The notes: generated by a model not told the origin, from the letters alone. Counted from the first letter of the stretch, positions 34,409 to 43,514 are shown. The stretch is DNA of 64,000 nt from G963665925 sp050596425 (GCF_050596425.1 NZ_CP192292.1:3038001-3102000); one strand, 5' to 3'. Numbers and translations are program-made.

Positions 34409-35812
34409 TCATGCTTTTAAAAAACATGCCCTGCATATACTCTTTCCAACAACGCTTTCGAGCATTTCAAGCCTTAAAAATTCAAGGCTGTCTGCCCCTA
34501 TATGTTTCCTCAGGCCCGACTCGCTAAAATCTGAAGCAGGCAGTCTGGTTTCCCGTCCTGTATCCACACCTTTGGAACAGGGTGATACAATTTTCGGGGC
34601 TCCAATTCTTACATGAACACTTTTAGCCCCTGCCCGTCTCAGCATTCTAACTATATGTTTCATAGTGTGTCCCCGCACAAGGGTATCATCCACCACAAGG
34701 ACATGCTTCCCACTAATAACAGATGCTTGCACTTGGAGTTTTTCTTCTAAAACACGTTTTCTTTGATCCTCACTTGGCTGGATAAAACTTCGTCCCTGAT
34801 AACGGCTTTTAATAAGACCAAACTCCAGATGCACACCCAGCTGCCTCGCGTAACCTAAAGCGGCCGGCATTCCCGACTGCGGAACACCAATAACAAGATC
34901 AATCTTTGGCAGTCCGTCATGGTTGTCGGTACGAGCAAGGGCACAGCCAATTTCTTTTCTTATATCATAGTAGGACTTTCCTTGACAATAAAGTGAATCC
35001 TCCCGGCTAAAGTACAAGGCTTCAAAGGCACAAAACAGCTTTTTGTTCTTTTGAGGGGCATGGTCGAATACCACTTTTCCACTTTTAAGTATAACAAGCC
35101 CTCCAGGGCTTATTTCACTTATAGACGACACTTCAAACTGATTAAAGGCACAGGTCTCCGATGCAAGGGCAATCCCCTTTTGTCCATCGATATCAACATC
35201 TGCCATAAATAGCGGACGCGTTCCATTCTCGTCCCTATAGGCATATAGGAAATCATCATGCAGGGCAACAACAGAAAATGCTTCTTGACTCGAAGCCCTT
35301 GTTAATTTTTCAATCAGCTGTTCTTTGACATTTTTATCTTGAGAACTATTAAAGGCTTCTAAAAAGGTGGCAAAGAGGTCAAGAAGTCGCGCTGTATCAC
35401 TTTTATATCCCCTTGTTTCGACCTGGCCGTTAAATGCAATCGCCAGATTGGACTCCTTTTTTACCAATGGTTGAACCAAGTCTTCTTTGTCTTTCCCACT
35501 GGTGCCATAACGTACATGTCCAAGGGACAAATGACTCGTCATATTATCTTTTTCCAGGGGCTGAAATAAATCTTGAACAAGCCCAGTGGTCTTATGGACA
35601 GTCAGCTTGTTATTAGAATTTAAATAGACAAGCCCACTTCCATCTTCTCCTCTGTGCTGCAAGGCTTTCAAGCCCTTTTCAAGATAAGGACTAAGCCCCA
35701 TAGGGCTTTCAAGTGAACACGCAAACACACCGCAGGCTTCTTTAAGCTCAGGCGAATCTATAGTCTGAGGTGTGCAAGTGCATGGCACACCTCTTTCTGA
35801 AAGCTTCTCCAT
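34409..35812 (-). CDS. purF: Amidophosphoribosyltransferase
   Basis: Glutamine PRPP amidotransferase makes 5-phosphoribosylamine, the first step of purine (and, via AIR, thiamine pyrimidine) synthesis. The 467-residue protein has a 26-residue propeptide before the catalytic Cys27 (ACGVF), LQHRGEDGSGL, and the PRPP loop VLVVDDTLVRGHT. Four cysteines at the positions that bind the [4Fe-4S] cluster in the Bacillus enzyme appear present (LFCAFEALYF, SPCSKGVDTG, ICRAC). It follows thiC by 9 bases within a TPP-riboswitch transcript, away from other pur genes. It may therefore be a dedicated or second copy. Confidence 0.93.
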   Translation of the reverse strand: MEKLSERGVPCTCTPQTIDSPELKEACGVFACSLESPMGLSPYLEKGLKALQHRGEDGSGLVYLNSNNKLTVHKTTGLVQDLFQPLEKDNMTSHLSLGHVRYGTSGKDKEDLVQPLVKKESNLAIAFNGQVETRGYKSDTARLLDLFATFLEAFNSSQDKNVKEQLIEKLTRASSQEAFSVVALHDDFLYAYRDENGTRPLFMADVDIDGQKGIALASETCAFNQFEVSSISEISPGGLVILKSGKVVFDHAPQKNKKLFCAFEALYFSREDSLYCQGKSYYDIRKEIGCALARTDNHDGLPKIDLVIGVPQSGMPAALGYARQLGVHLEFGLIKSRYQGRSFIQPSEDQRKRVLEEKLQVQASVISGKHVLVVDDTLVRGHTMKHIVRMLRRAGAKSVHVRIGAPKIVSPCSKGVDTGRETRLPASDFSESGLRKHIGADSLEFLRLEMLESVVGKSICRACFLKA

Positions 35813-35821
35813 AAGACACGC

Positions 35822-37150
35822 CTAAACTGTGTCTTCTGTAACTTTGTCTTCTCTTAAAATATTTAGATCTTGACCTTCCATGACTTTATTCATATTTCTC
35901 ATTGAACACATTTTTCCGCACATTGTACATGTGTCCTCATGTTCTGGTGTTGATTCTTTTCTGTATCGTCTTGGTTTTTCAGGTTCAAGAGCCAGTTCAA
36001 ACATGCCCTCCCAGTCAAGTTTTTGTCTAGCAGCACTCATCTTATTGTCCCAATCTCTTGCACCTGGTACACCCTTGGCAATATCGCCAGCATGGGCAGC
36101 AATTTTTGCAGCCACAATGCCTTCTTTCATGTCATCAAGATTTGGTAGGCGAAGGTGTTCAGCTGGTGTAACATAGCAAAGGAAATCAGCGCCGTGACTT
36201 GCAGCCAGTGCACCGCCGATGGCACTAGTTATATGATCATATCCAGGAGCAACATCTGTTACAATCGGTCCAAGAACATAAAATGGTGCGCCGTGGCAAA
36301 GTTTCTTTTCAAGAAGCATATTGGCTTCTATTTCATTAAGAGCCATGTGACCCGGTCCTTCAATCATAACTTGTACATCTTTTTCCCAAGCTCGCTTAGT
36401 CAATTCTCCAAGAACCATGAGTTCTTTGATTTGACTGGCATCTGTTGCGTCATGAATACTCCCTGGGCGACATGCATCCCCTAGAGACAGCGTTACATCA
36501 TGCTCAGCACAGATGTCAAGGAGTTCATCGTAGTACTCATAGAATGGATTCTCGTTGCCTGTTAACTCCATCCATGCATATGAGAGTGATCCCCCTCTTG
36601 AAACAATGTGATTTAGACGTGGATTACGTTTAAAGACCTCCATAGTGTCCCTGTTGATCCCTGCATGGATGGTAACAAAGTCCACACCATCTTCAGCATG
36701 TCTTCTAACAACATCCAGGAACTCTTTTGAAGTGATGTCAGACAACTCTTTGTCATAAAAACCTATGGCATCATAGACTGGAACTGTTCCGATCATAGCT
36801 GGTGATTTTTCAATTAAGAGTTGTCTAAACTCTCTTGTCTTACCATATGAACTTAAGTCCATGATAGCTTCAACACCCATGTTTAGTGCTGTTTCAACTT
36901 TTTCCATTTCCACTTCAAAGCTCTTACAGTCCTTCGAGATGCCCAGATTAACATTAATTTTAGTTCTTAGACCTTCTCCAACTGCTTGTGGATCAATGTT
37001 TTTATGATTTTTGTTGGCTGGGATTATAATTTTGCCTTCAGCCATTTTCTCACGAAGGTATTCAACTGCAATGTTTTCCTTCTTGGCAACAATCTTCATT
37101 TCCTCAGTAATGATCCCTTTACGAGCCGCTTGCATTTGTGTTTTATACAT
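35822..37150 (-). CDS. thiC: Phosphomethylpyrimidine synthase
   Basis: ThiC converts aminoimidazole ribotide to hydroxymethylpyrimidine phosphate by radical-SAM chemistry. The 442-residue protein is the short bacterial form without the plant/proteobacterial N-terminal extension. Segments IMDLSSYGKTREFR, FVTIHAGI, SRGGSL, CRPGSIHDATD, MIEGPGHMAL and the C-terminal cluster motif CTMCGKMCSMR (CxxCxxxxC) are intact. The ATG follows GAGGAGGATGGAAA. A TPP riboswitch precedes it and purF follows. Confidence 0.98.
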   Translation of the reverse strand: MYKTQMQAARKGIITEEMKIVAKKENIAVEYLREKMAEGKIIIPANKNHKNIDPQAVGEGLRTKINVNLGISKDCKSFEVEMEKVETALNMGVEAIMDLSSYGKTREFRQLLIEKSPAMIGTVPVYDAIGFYDKELSDITSKEFLDVVRRHAEDGVDFVTIHAGINRDTMEVFKRNPRLNHIVSRGGSLSYAWMELTGNENPFYEYYDELLDICAEHDVTLSLGDACRPGSIHDATDASQIKELMVLGELTKRAWEKDVQVMIEGPGHMALNEIEANMLLEKKLCHGAPFYVLGPIVTDVAPGYDHITSAIGGALAASHGADFLCYVTPAEHLRLPNLDDMKEGIVAAKIAAHAGDIAKGVPGARDWDNKMSAARQKLDWEGMFELALEPEKPRRYRKESTPEHEDTCTMCGKMCSMRNMNKVMEGQDLNILREDKVTEDTV

Positions 37151-37206
37151 TTTCCATCCTCCTCAACAATATGAGCCTGGGATGTGCCGGGGTGATTCAT
37201 AACCGC

Positions 37207-37234
37207 TGTGCATTTTTGCAATAAAAAATGCACA
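37207..37234 (-). other. Hairpin between TPP aptamer and thiC (putative expression platform)
   Basis: In the transcript TGTGCATTTTT (37234-37224) pairs perfectly over 11 bp with AAAAATGCACA (37217-37207). The U-run is in the 5' arm and no U-tract follows, so it is not a standard terminator. It may act with downstream sequence near the ribosome binding site. Confidence 0.5.
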
Positions 37235-37286
37235 CCCAATAGAGTATGCACGATAGTCACAAATATATTTGCGATTAACATGAAAA

Positions 37287-37375
37287 GAGCTCCCTACGCA
37301 GGCATTATCCATACAGGTTCATTGGGTCAGAAATACACATTTCTATCTCAGCCCGTTTCCGGGCTCCCCACTTTT
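37287..37375 (-). promoter_or_regulatory. TPP riboswitch (THI element)
   Basis: The minus strand carries the conserved blocks GGGGAGCCC, GGGCTGAGA, GACCC, TGAACCTG, GGATAATGCC and GCGTAGGGAGCTC in the right order. It should repress the thiC-purF transcript when thiamine pyrophosphate is plentiful. Confidence 0.96.
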
Positions 37376-37386
37376 CAAACGATTGA

Positions 37387-38154
37387 TTATTTAGTTAGGT
37401 TATTACGGTACTCATTATAGCGATTCATTCCTGTTTTGTAAAGGTCATCTTTATGTTCAACAACGTAAACGTTCTTGAATCTGTGAACAGACATATTTGA
37501 ATGGCTTGACCTTTGACTGTTTATTACTTTTTTGAAATCATCCCTATTTAAGACATTTCCATTGGCTAAGACCGCACCAAGCGCAGCTGATTCATATGGT
37601 TTTAAGTATTGTTTCTGTCTCCAGGCGTCCTCAACACTATAGGTGATTCCGTTAGATAATTTAACCTTGTCAATGACATAAACATCTCCCAGTTGAAAAC
37701 TTTTAAGAACTGAATACAAGGCAGCCCCCACCAGCTGTACTTTTGCTGGCCATCTTGCCGATAGGTTTTCCAGTTCTGCTGCGTTGATTCCAAGGGCTGT
37801 GTTCAGACTCCTGACGTCGTCAACCCTTGAATTTCCTGTAAAACGAATAGGAGACTGGTCCCCCCTCTTTTGGTCATCGTATAAAACTTGGTCTTTGAAC
37901 ACAGGTCCTGATTTATAAGCATGTGAACTTATGCTTGAAAGATCACTCGAGTGCGTCTGACCATTTATATAGATCATTGTTGATTTGCAGCCATCTTGTT
38001 CCTTGCTTTGATAATAAAACTGGGCAATACCGTAAAACCTCTTGTTTAGAGACTCCACCAATTCATCCACTTGTACCAAACCTGAACTTACAACTCCATT
38101 TATAATTTCAGTGACATCTGCACCGGACTCAATGTCAATATAAAGATCAAACAT
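37387..38154 (-). CDS. Hypothetical protein
   Basis: A 255-residue soluble protein starting MFDLYIDIESGADVTEIING. The start at 38154 is supported by GGGAGGG 5 bases upstream, and the longer frame is not. It has a mixed alpha/beta composition with segments such as GAALYSVLKSFQLGDVYVID and no signal peptide or cysteine motif. Its stop lies just upstream of the TPP aptamer. No family was recognised and no function is proposed. Confidence 0.7.
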   Translation of the reverse strand: MFDLYIDIESGADVTEIINGVVSSGLVQVDELVESLNKRFYGIAQFYYQSKEQDGCKSTMIYINGQTHSSDLSSISSHAYKSGPVFKDQVLYDDQKRGDQSPIRFTGNSRVDDVRSLNTALGINAAELENLSARWPAKVQLVGAALYSVLKSFQLGDVYVIDKVKLSNGITYSVEDAWRQKQYLKPYESAALGAVLANGNVLNRDDFKKVINSQRSSHSNMSVHRFKNVYVVEHKDDLYKTGMNRYNEYRNNLTK

Positions 38155-38192
38155 AGTATCCCTCCCATTAATCACTTACCCCTGGAAGAAAA

Positions 38193-38235
38193 ATAAAAAC
38201 CCCGTAGCAAAATAATTTAATTTCACAGACGGGGC
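38193..38235 (-). terminator. Intrinsic terminator of the lipoprotein gene
   Basis: In the transcript CCCCGT (38234-38229) pairs with ACGGGG (38205-38200), with a long loop, followed by TTTTTATTTTT. Confidence 0.78.
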
Positions 38236-38285
38236 GCTTGTACTGTTTTTTTAGTTAAATCAACGCTCAGAGAATTTTTATCAGA

Positions 38286-39329
38286 TTAGGATTCTAACTT
38301 CGTCTTTAGTTTTTCAATGGTTCCAGTCCCTGTGACAGGTCTTTCAAGAACCAAATACATGAAATTAAGAGCCAGTATATCTTCTGGGTGCGTATAAGTG
38401 TCTGGGATTTCCCCTAAGTTAATATGGACATCCTTTAACTTTGATAGGGGCATGGCCATATACTTGTTCATGGCTCCTATTTGCGATAAATAAGGGTTGG
38501 TTGTCTTAATAGTTCTTATACTGGCTTCACCATTCGTTGTGATGTTGACTGCCAGCATGTAATCCTCCACAAGTTTTGTCTCTGGATTGATAAAGGAAAT
38601 TGGAACCCAGGTGTATTCCGGTGAAGGGTCAATATCTGACCTGCTTGCTGTAAATTTAAAGGGCTGGTATATTCCTGGTCGAATAACAATATGATCCACT
38701 AAGGATTCATCCAACCTTACGCCCTCAACAGGTAAAAATCCAAGCTGTGCACTCAAACTTTCTAGCATGGCCCTGTTCTGTCCTAAGTATAATTTGAAGT
38801 AAACCTGCACCATTTCCTCTTTTAAAACATCCTTATGCAGGTCAACAGCTTCCTGACTTAAAATAATATTGTCTTCTGATATAAAGACCATTGGCAATCT
38901 TGATCCTGATGCGATTTTAATTAGATTGATACCATTTTCAAACTCAATGCCATAGTTTTCAAATTGGTTTTCAAACTCCATTGTGAGTTTTATCAGCTTG
39001 TCTTTTTCTTTAGTGGTCCATTCAGACAACATGCCTGATTTCGCATAACGTTCGTTGGCCACAGGATTAAACAAATAGTAATTGTCTGTCGCCTTTGACA
39101 TGGTTTCAATAAACCCTGTGTCACTAAATAAGAGGCCACTTGCTTCTTCGTATTCTGGAAATTGAAGACGATCGCTTAAGTCTATCAGATCTGCGATCAT
39201 GGTTCCGCCGCTGTCTTCTATCACCTGATTTGATTCTGAAGCCGGTTCAGAACTCAAGGCTCCACATCCCGAAAGGGCAAGAACACCGATTAAACACAGC
39301 ATCATGCTATTAATTCTTTTTCTTGTCAT
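38286..39329 (-). CDS. Uncharacterised lipoprotein
   Basis: The start at 39329 (MTRKRINSMMLCLIGVLALS then GC) gives a standard lipoprotein signal with lipobox LALSGC, so the mature protein is anchored outside the membrane by a lipid. The ribosome binding site GGTG is modest. The following 325 residues (for example VRLDESLVDHIVIRPGIYQP) match no family I recognise. It is monocistronic with its own terminator. A surface or cell-envelope role is likely, but unspecified. Confidence 0.78.
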   Translation of the reverse strand: MTRKRINSMMLCLIGVLALSGCGALSSEPASESNQVIEDSGGTMIADLIDLSDRLQFPEYEEASGLLFSDTGFIETMSKATDNYYLFNPVANERYAKSGMLSEWTTKEKDKLIKLTMEFENQFENYGIEFENGINLIKIASGSRLPMVFISEDNIILSQEAVDLHKDVLKEEMVQVYFKLYLGQNRAMLESLSAQLGFLPVEGVRLDESLVDHIVIRPGIYQPFKFTASRSDIDPSPEYTWVPISFINPETKLVEDYMLAVNITTNGEASIRTIKTTNPYLSQIGAMNKYMAMPLSKLKDVHINLGEIPDTYTHPEDILALNFMYLVLERPVTGTGTIEKLKTKLES

Positions 39330-39570
39330 TTCATCACACCATTCTGCCAAATTCAAATAAGGCTTTTTTTATCTGTCTCTATAAGAATTACACCATCACT
39401 TAGATTTTAAATTAAGTCTGGCAACTTGACAAGCTACGGTTTAACATCCAGTCATTTGGTTATATATACCAAGGAGCCATTTTTATTGAATGTATGCAAA
39501 TATAATCGTTTTAACTTTGTATTTATTACAGTTTGTTAAGTAATAATTAGTGATTTTTTCATAATAGGTC

Positions 39571-39603
39571 TTGTAAACATACACTATTTTGGTATACTAT
39601 AAT
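39571..39603 (+). promoter_or_regulatory. Promoter of the 2-oxoacid oxidoreductase operon
   Basis: TTGTAA (39571-39576), 16 bases, TATACT (39593-39598), with an overlapping TATAAT at 39598-39603. The 39330-39570 region upstream is AT-rich and shows nothing else recognisable. Confidence 0.6.
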
Positions 39604-39606
39604 CAA

Positions 39607-39625
39607 TCAAATGAGAATCGTTATC
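39607..39625 (+). promoter_or_regulatory. Fur-box-like site
   Basis: The 19 bases TCAAATGAGAATCGTTATC match the classical Fur consensus (GATAATGATAATCATTATC) at 14 of 19 positions. The site sits just after the expected transcription start of the oxidoreductase operon, where bound repressor would block transcription. Confidence 0.4.
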
Positions 39626-39640
39626 AACGAGGTGATAAAA

Positions 39641-41308
39641 ATGATCAAGAATTTACTCATTGGCGGCACAGCCGGTCATGGCATTAACACGCTTTCCTAC
39701 TTTCTAGTAAGAATACTAAGAGACCAGGGATACCACATTCACACAATGAAGGACTATATGTCAAGAGTCCGTGGTGGCGCCAATTTTACACAAGTACGTT
39801 TTGGCAACGAACCCATATCAAGTCACGATCCCAAGATCGACCTGATTGTTGCTTTGAATCAAGAAGCCGTAAACTTACACAGTTCCAAACTTCATGAGAA
39901 TGGATATTTAATTTGTGATACAAATGTAGAAACAAATGTTAAAAATGTTATCCGTGTCCCTATTAAAGAAATTGGAGCCAACAATAAAAATCCAAGAGGT
40001 ATTTCATCTATAGCCGTTGGTGCTATTGTGAAAGCCATTGGTCTTAATGAAAAAGAACTTGAAAAAATCAGCATTCCAAAATGGCCAGAAGAAATGCGTA
40101 AAAAGAACTATGACACAGCCCTAGAAGCCTTTAATGCATCAAAGAAAATCTTTGAACCAATAGAGGCCGAAAAATCAGAATCTTTATACATGTCAGGCAA
40201 CCAAGCCATTGCACTTGGAGCACTGGCTGGCGGACTAGATTTCTACTGCGCCTACCCTATGGCTCCATCCACTGGCGTTATGACTACACTTAGCCAGTAT
40301 GAAGCTAAAGCAGGCATATTGGTTGAACAGGCAGAAGATGAAATTGCTGCAATGAATACTGTAATCGGTGCCTCAGCCACTGGTGCACGTTCTATGACAG
40401 GATCTTCTGGTGGCGGTCTGGCCCTAATGGTTGAAGCACTAGGCTTTGCAGGTATTGGTGAAGTTCCAATAGTGGCTGTAGACGTCCAGCGACCTGGACC
40501 AGGTACCGGTCTACCTACAAGAACTGAACAAAGTGACTTAAGTTTTGTTCTTACTGCCCCCCAAGGGGAAATGCCAAGAATGATTATTTCTGTAAAAGAC
40601 GTTGAAGACGCTTTTTATCAGTCAGCCCGTGCCCTAAACATCGCTGAAACATATCGACTTCCAGTGATTCTTTTAAGTGACCAGTACTTGGCTGACATGG
40701 CTCAAACATTTGTTGAGCCTGATCTGAATAGTCTTCAAATCAACACTCTCATAGATGATAAAAAGGATCTTAATGACCTTTATAAAATCTATGACCTCAG
40801 TGCATCATTGACACCACGAATGTTGCCAGGTCAGAGTGGCTCAACACTGACCTTTGTAGACAGTCACGAACATGATGAAGTTGGTCACATTACAGAAGAT
40901 GCCAAACTTCGTACAGACATGATGCATAGAAGAATGAAGAAAATGGAATTGCTCAAAAAAGAACTTCAAGAACCAGATTACTTTGGTCCAAGTTCTGCTG
41001 AAACCATTTTAATCGGATGGGGTTCCATGAAAGGGGCTCTAAAAGATGCCGTTGACCTTCTAAACAAGGAAGGCCACAGAGTAGGTGCCCTTGTATTTGG
41101 TGACCTCTTCCCGCTTCCTGAGAAGAAACTTCGGTCCTATGCAACAACTGCGAAGAAATTAATCAATGTAGAAATGAACTATACAGGTCAGTTGGCTCGT
41201 CTCATTCGTATGGAGACAGGTATTGACATGGATGAAAGTATACTGAAATTTGATGGTCGACAGCTTAATTTCAGAGAAGTGGCTGACCAAGTGAAGGAGT
41301 TGATCTAA
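39641..41308 (+). CDS. 2-oxoacid:ferredoxin oxidoreductase, fused gamma-alpha subunit
   Basis: The N-terminal gamma domain (about residues 1-180; IKNLLIGGTAGHGINTLSYF, MSRVRGGANFTQVRFG) is fused to the alpha domain (about 185-555; GNQAIALGALAGGLDFYCAY, PMAPSTG, AEDEIAAMNTVIGAS, QRPGPGTGLPTRTEQSDL). This is the KorA type that oxidatively decarboxylates 2-oxoacids to acyl-CoA with reduction of ferredoxin. The substrate (2-oxoglutarate, pyruvate or branched) cannot be told. The start at 39641 has GAGGTG 6 bases upstream; the in-frame ATG at 39611 lies inside the Fur-like site. The beta subunit follows directly. Confidence 0.93.
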   Translation: MIKNLLIGGTAGHGINTLSYFLVRILRDQGYHIHTMKDYMSRVRGGANFTQVRFGNEPISSHDPKIDLIVALNQEAVNLHSSKLHENGYLICDTNVETNVKNVIRVPIKEIGANNKNPRGISSIAVGAIVKAIGLNEKELEKISIPKWPEEMRKKNYDTALEAFNASKKIFEPIEAEKSESLYMSGNQAIALGALAGGLDFYCAYPMAPSTGVMTTLSQYEAKAGILVEQAEDEIAAMNTVIGASATGARSMTGSSGGGLALMVEALGFAGIGEVPIVAVDVQRPGPGTGLPTRTEQSDLSFVLTAPQGEMPRMIISVKDVEDAFYQSARALNIAETYRLPVILLSDQYLADMAQTFVEPDLNSLQINTLIDDKKDLNDLYKIYDLSASLTPRMLPGQSGSTLTFVDSHEHDEVGHITEDAKLRTDMMHRRMKKMELLKKELQEPDYFGPSSAETILIGWGSMKGALKDAVDLLNKEGHRVGALVFGDLFPLPEKKLRSYATTAKKLINVEMNYTGQLARLIRMETGIDMDESILKFDGRQLNFREVADQVKELI

Positions 41309-42202
41309 ATGACTCAAATCGAAATCAATGGTGGAAATGACAAAAAAACTAAAAATAGATTTGACAATAACGTTGAAAACACTTGGTGCCCGGGTTGCGG
41401 AAACTTCGGTATTCAAAATGCAATCAAAGACGCTCTGAATGATATGGATTTAAACCCTGAAGATGTTCTTTTGGTATCGGGGATTGGACAGGCTGCTAAA
41501 ATGCCTCACTATATTAAGGCCAATGGTCTAAATGGCTTGCACGGTCGAGGGCTTCCCCTCGCCTTTGGAGCCTATGTGGCCAATCCTGACCTGAAGATTT
41601 TTCTTTCAACAGGTGACGGTGATGCTTACGGTGAAGGCGGAAACCACTTTATCCACAACATTAGACGCAACTTAGACATTGTCCATATGGTGCATGACAA
41701 CCAGGTGTATGGCCTTACAAAGGGTCAGGCATCACCTACCACAGCTAAGGGGCAAAAAACCACACTGCAAGTACGTGGCGTGCGTCTTAACCCACTCAAT
41801 CCCGTGGCTATGGCTGTTTCCATAGGTGCAAGTTTTGTAGCAAGAGCTTTCTCTGGTGATCAAGACCACCTTAAAGAAATCATTAAACAAGCTATGGACC
41901 ATAAGGGGTATGCCCTTATTGACATCATGCAACCTTGCGTGACGTTCAATAAAGTTAATACCTACAAATGGTATAAGGACCGCATTTATCAACTCCCTGA
42001 AGATTATGATCCAACAAACATGCAAACCGCATTTGCCAAGGCTCTGGAATGGGGCGATGATGGCATACCTGTTGGTGTTATATACAAGAATGATCAGCCA
42101 ACTTATTTAGAACGGGTTGATCATTTGAAGGATTTTAAACCTTTAGCTAAGCGAAACAGAACCCCAATGGATATTCATACTATCCTAGACAGTTTTAAAT
42201 AA
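41309..42202 (+). CDS. 2-oxoacid:ferredoxin oxidoreductase, beta subunit (TPP-binding)
   Basis: The 297-residue subunit binds thiamine pyrophosphate (GDGDAYGEGGNHFIHNIRRN, then DNQVYGLTKGQASPT). Cluster ligands CPGCGNFG and the later QPCVTFN cysteine are present. The position usually holding another cluster cysteine (GIGC in many homologues) reads GIGQAAKMPHY. The ATG lies immediately after the alpha-subunit stop, with AAGGAG inside the upstream gene, so the two are translationally coupled. A terminator follows, making a two-gene operon without a separate delta (ferredoxin-like) subunit. Confidence 0.93.
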   Translation: MTQIEINGGNDKKTKNRFDNNVENTWCPGCGNFGIQNAIKDALNDMDLNPEDVLLVSGIGQAAKMPHYIKANGLNGLHGRGLPLAFGAYVANPDLKIFLSTGDGDAYGEGGNHFIHNIRRNLDIVHMVHDNQVYGLTKGQASPTTAKGQKTTLQVRGVRLNPLNPVAMAVSIGASFVARAFSGDQDHLKEIIKQAMDHKGYALIDIMQPCVTFNKVNTYKWYKDRIYQLPEDYDPTNMQTAFAKALEWGDDGIPVGVIYKNDQPTYLERVDHLKDFKPLAKRNRTPMDIHTILDSFK

Positions 42203-42236
42203 CAAGCCTACACCAACTTAATCAAGATTAGTTTAG

Positions 42237-42270
42237 AATTCCTACGTATGTTTATACGTAGGAATTTCTT
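42237..42270 (+). terminator. Intrinsic terminator of the oxidoreductase operon
   Basis: A perfect 13-bp stem AATTCCTACGTAT (42237-42249) with ATACGTAGGAATT (42254-42266) is followed by TCTTATT. Confidence 0.85.
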
Positions 42271-42362
42271 ATTGCACGTTTGATTTTTTTGTTATAATTA
42301 GCTTGTATGTTACTTGAACTTTCAAGGTTCAGGTTCAAAATCATAGCAAAAGGGGTTTTAAA

Positions 42363-43409
42363 ATGTTTGGGTTAAAAACTAATTCAGCTATAGAAATGCT
42401 CGCATCTATGGCTCGTTACGCCAGAAGAGCACAATATGAGCTGAGCTCGGAGCAAAAGCGCTATCAACTAGACACGTATATCGAGTCTTACATGGGCCAG
42501 ATAGAGCAAAAGCTCCCTCGAATCGTCCGCAATGAAATCGACAATTTTTTCATAGCTTACCGCGGCATCGAACGTATTTCCATAAGACACATCCATGAAA
42601 ATGATATTCAATCACCTCAAGCTTTTGTGGAGTATTTCAAGGGTCTGACACCGCAGGATATTATTGATATTGCGGCCAAAGCCCTTCACCTGTCACTGGA
42701 TGAAATTAAGCATATTAGTTACCAGGGCCTGCTTATCCACTTGGGTCATCTGCCTATCACAGATGATGCCAGTCTCGATGAAGAGGCACAAATGTACTAC
42801 CATTTCTTCAAATATCCCGAGCTGACAAAACAAAGGCTGGATATTTTATTTGAAACATACTACAATGACTTTTTCCAGTATATCGAAAATGCCGTTATGC
42901 TCCATCTTGAAGAAGTTAAGAGTCACCACATGGACTATGTGAATGACGATCTTGAAGCCTATCTGGGGGCACTCTTTAAGAGCAGTGGCCAAATCCCAGA
43001 AAACATGTCAGAAGGTATGGCATACATCAGTTATTTCTATGAGCTTGATGCCCATGCCATTAATGAATCTGGCAATATTTTCATTTACGGCTTCGCTCTT
43101 GAAAACCGATTCAATGAGCAAGAGCGCAAAAAGAACACAGAAGATCTACTCAAAGCCCTTTCTGATCCAAAGCGTATTGAAATCCTCCGCTTAATTGGAA
43201 AGAAAAGATGGTACAGCAAGGAACTTGCTGAGTACTTTAATCTAGCTAAGGGCACAATGTCATACCACATTAACAAACTACTTGGTATGGGCATTATCAG
43301 AGAGACCTCTGGCGAGTTCAATCGTGTCTATTACAGTGTTGATGAAGAACGTTTAACGGTTCTATTTGAAGAAGCTTTAGATGATCTACTCAACAAGAAT
43401 GAACTTTAA
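42363..43409 (+). CDS. ArsR-type winged-helix transcriptional regulator with large N-terminal domain
   Basis: The C-terminal 90 residues are an ArsR-family winged helix (LLKALSDPKRIEILRLIGKK, ELAEYFNLAKGTMSYHINKL, GIIRETSGEFNRVYYSVDEE). The first 250 residues are helical and acidic, with no recognisable metal-binding cysteines, so it is unlikely to be a classical metal sensor. It may sense a ligand through the N-terminal domain. The ATG follows AAAAGGGGTTTTAAA, and a TATAAT at 42293-42298 may be the -10. The target genes are unknown, with the downstream convergent efflux operon a possible candidate. Confidence 0.85.
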   Translation: MFGLKTNSAIEMLASMARYARRAQYELSSEQKRYQLDTYIESYMGQIEQKLPRIVRNEIDNFFIAYRGIERISIRHIHENDIQSPQAFVEYFKGLTPQDIIDIAAKALHLSLDEIKHISYQGLLIHLGHLPITDDASLDEEAQMYYHFFKYPELTKQRLDILFETYYNDFFQYIENAVMLHLEEVKSHHMDYVNDDLEAYLGALFKSSGQIPENMSEGMAYISYFYELDAHAINESGNIFIYGFALENRFNEQERKKNTEDLLKALSDPKRIEILRLIGKKRWYSKELAEYFNLAKGTMSYHINKLLGMGIIRETSGEFNRVYYSVDEERLTVLFEEALDDLLNKNEL

Positions 43410-43416
43410 AAACAAC

Positions 43417-43456
43417 AAAAGCCTTGGCGGTATATTCATATCGCCAAGGCTTTTCT
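43417..43456. terminator. Bidirectional intrinsic terminator
   Basis: AAAAGCCTTGGCG (43417-43429) pairs with CGCCAAGGCTTTT (43442-43454). U-tracts are present in both directions, between the convergent ArsR-type and RND genes. Confidence 0.92.
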
Positions 43457-43514
43457 TTATGCAAATTTCTAGGATTTTAAATAAACATGTCAGCAGTTTT
43501 TTAAAACGCCTTTT

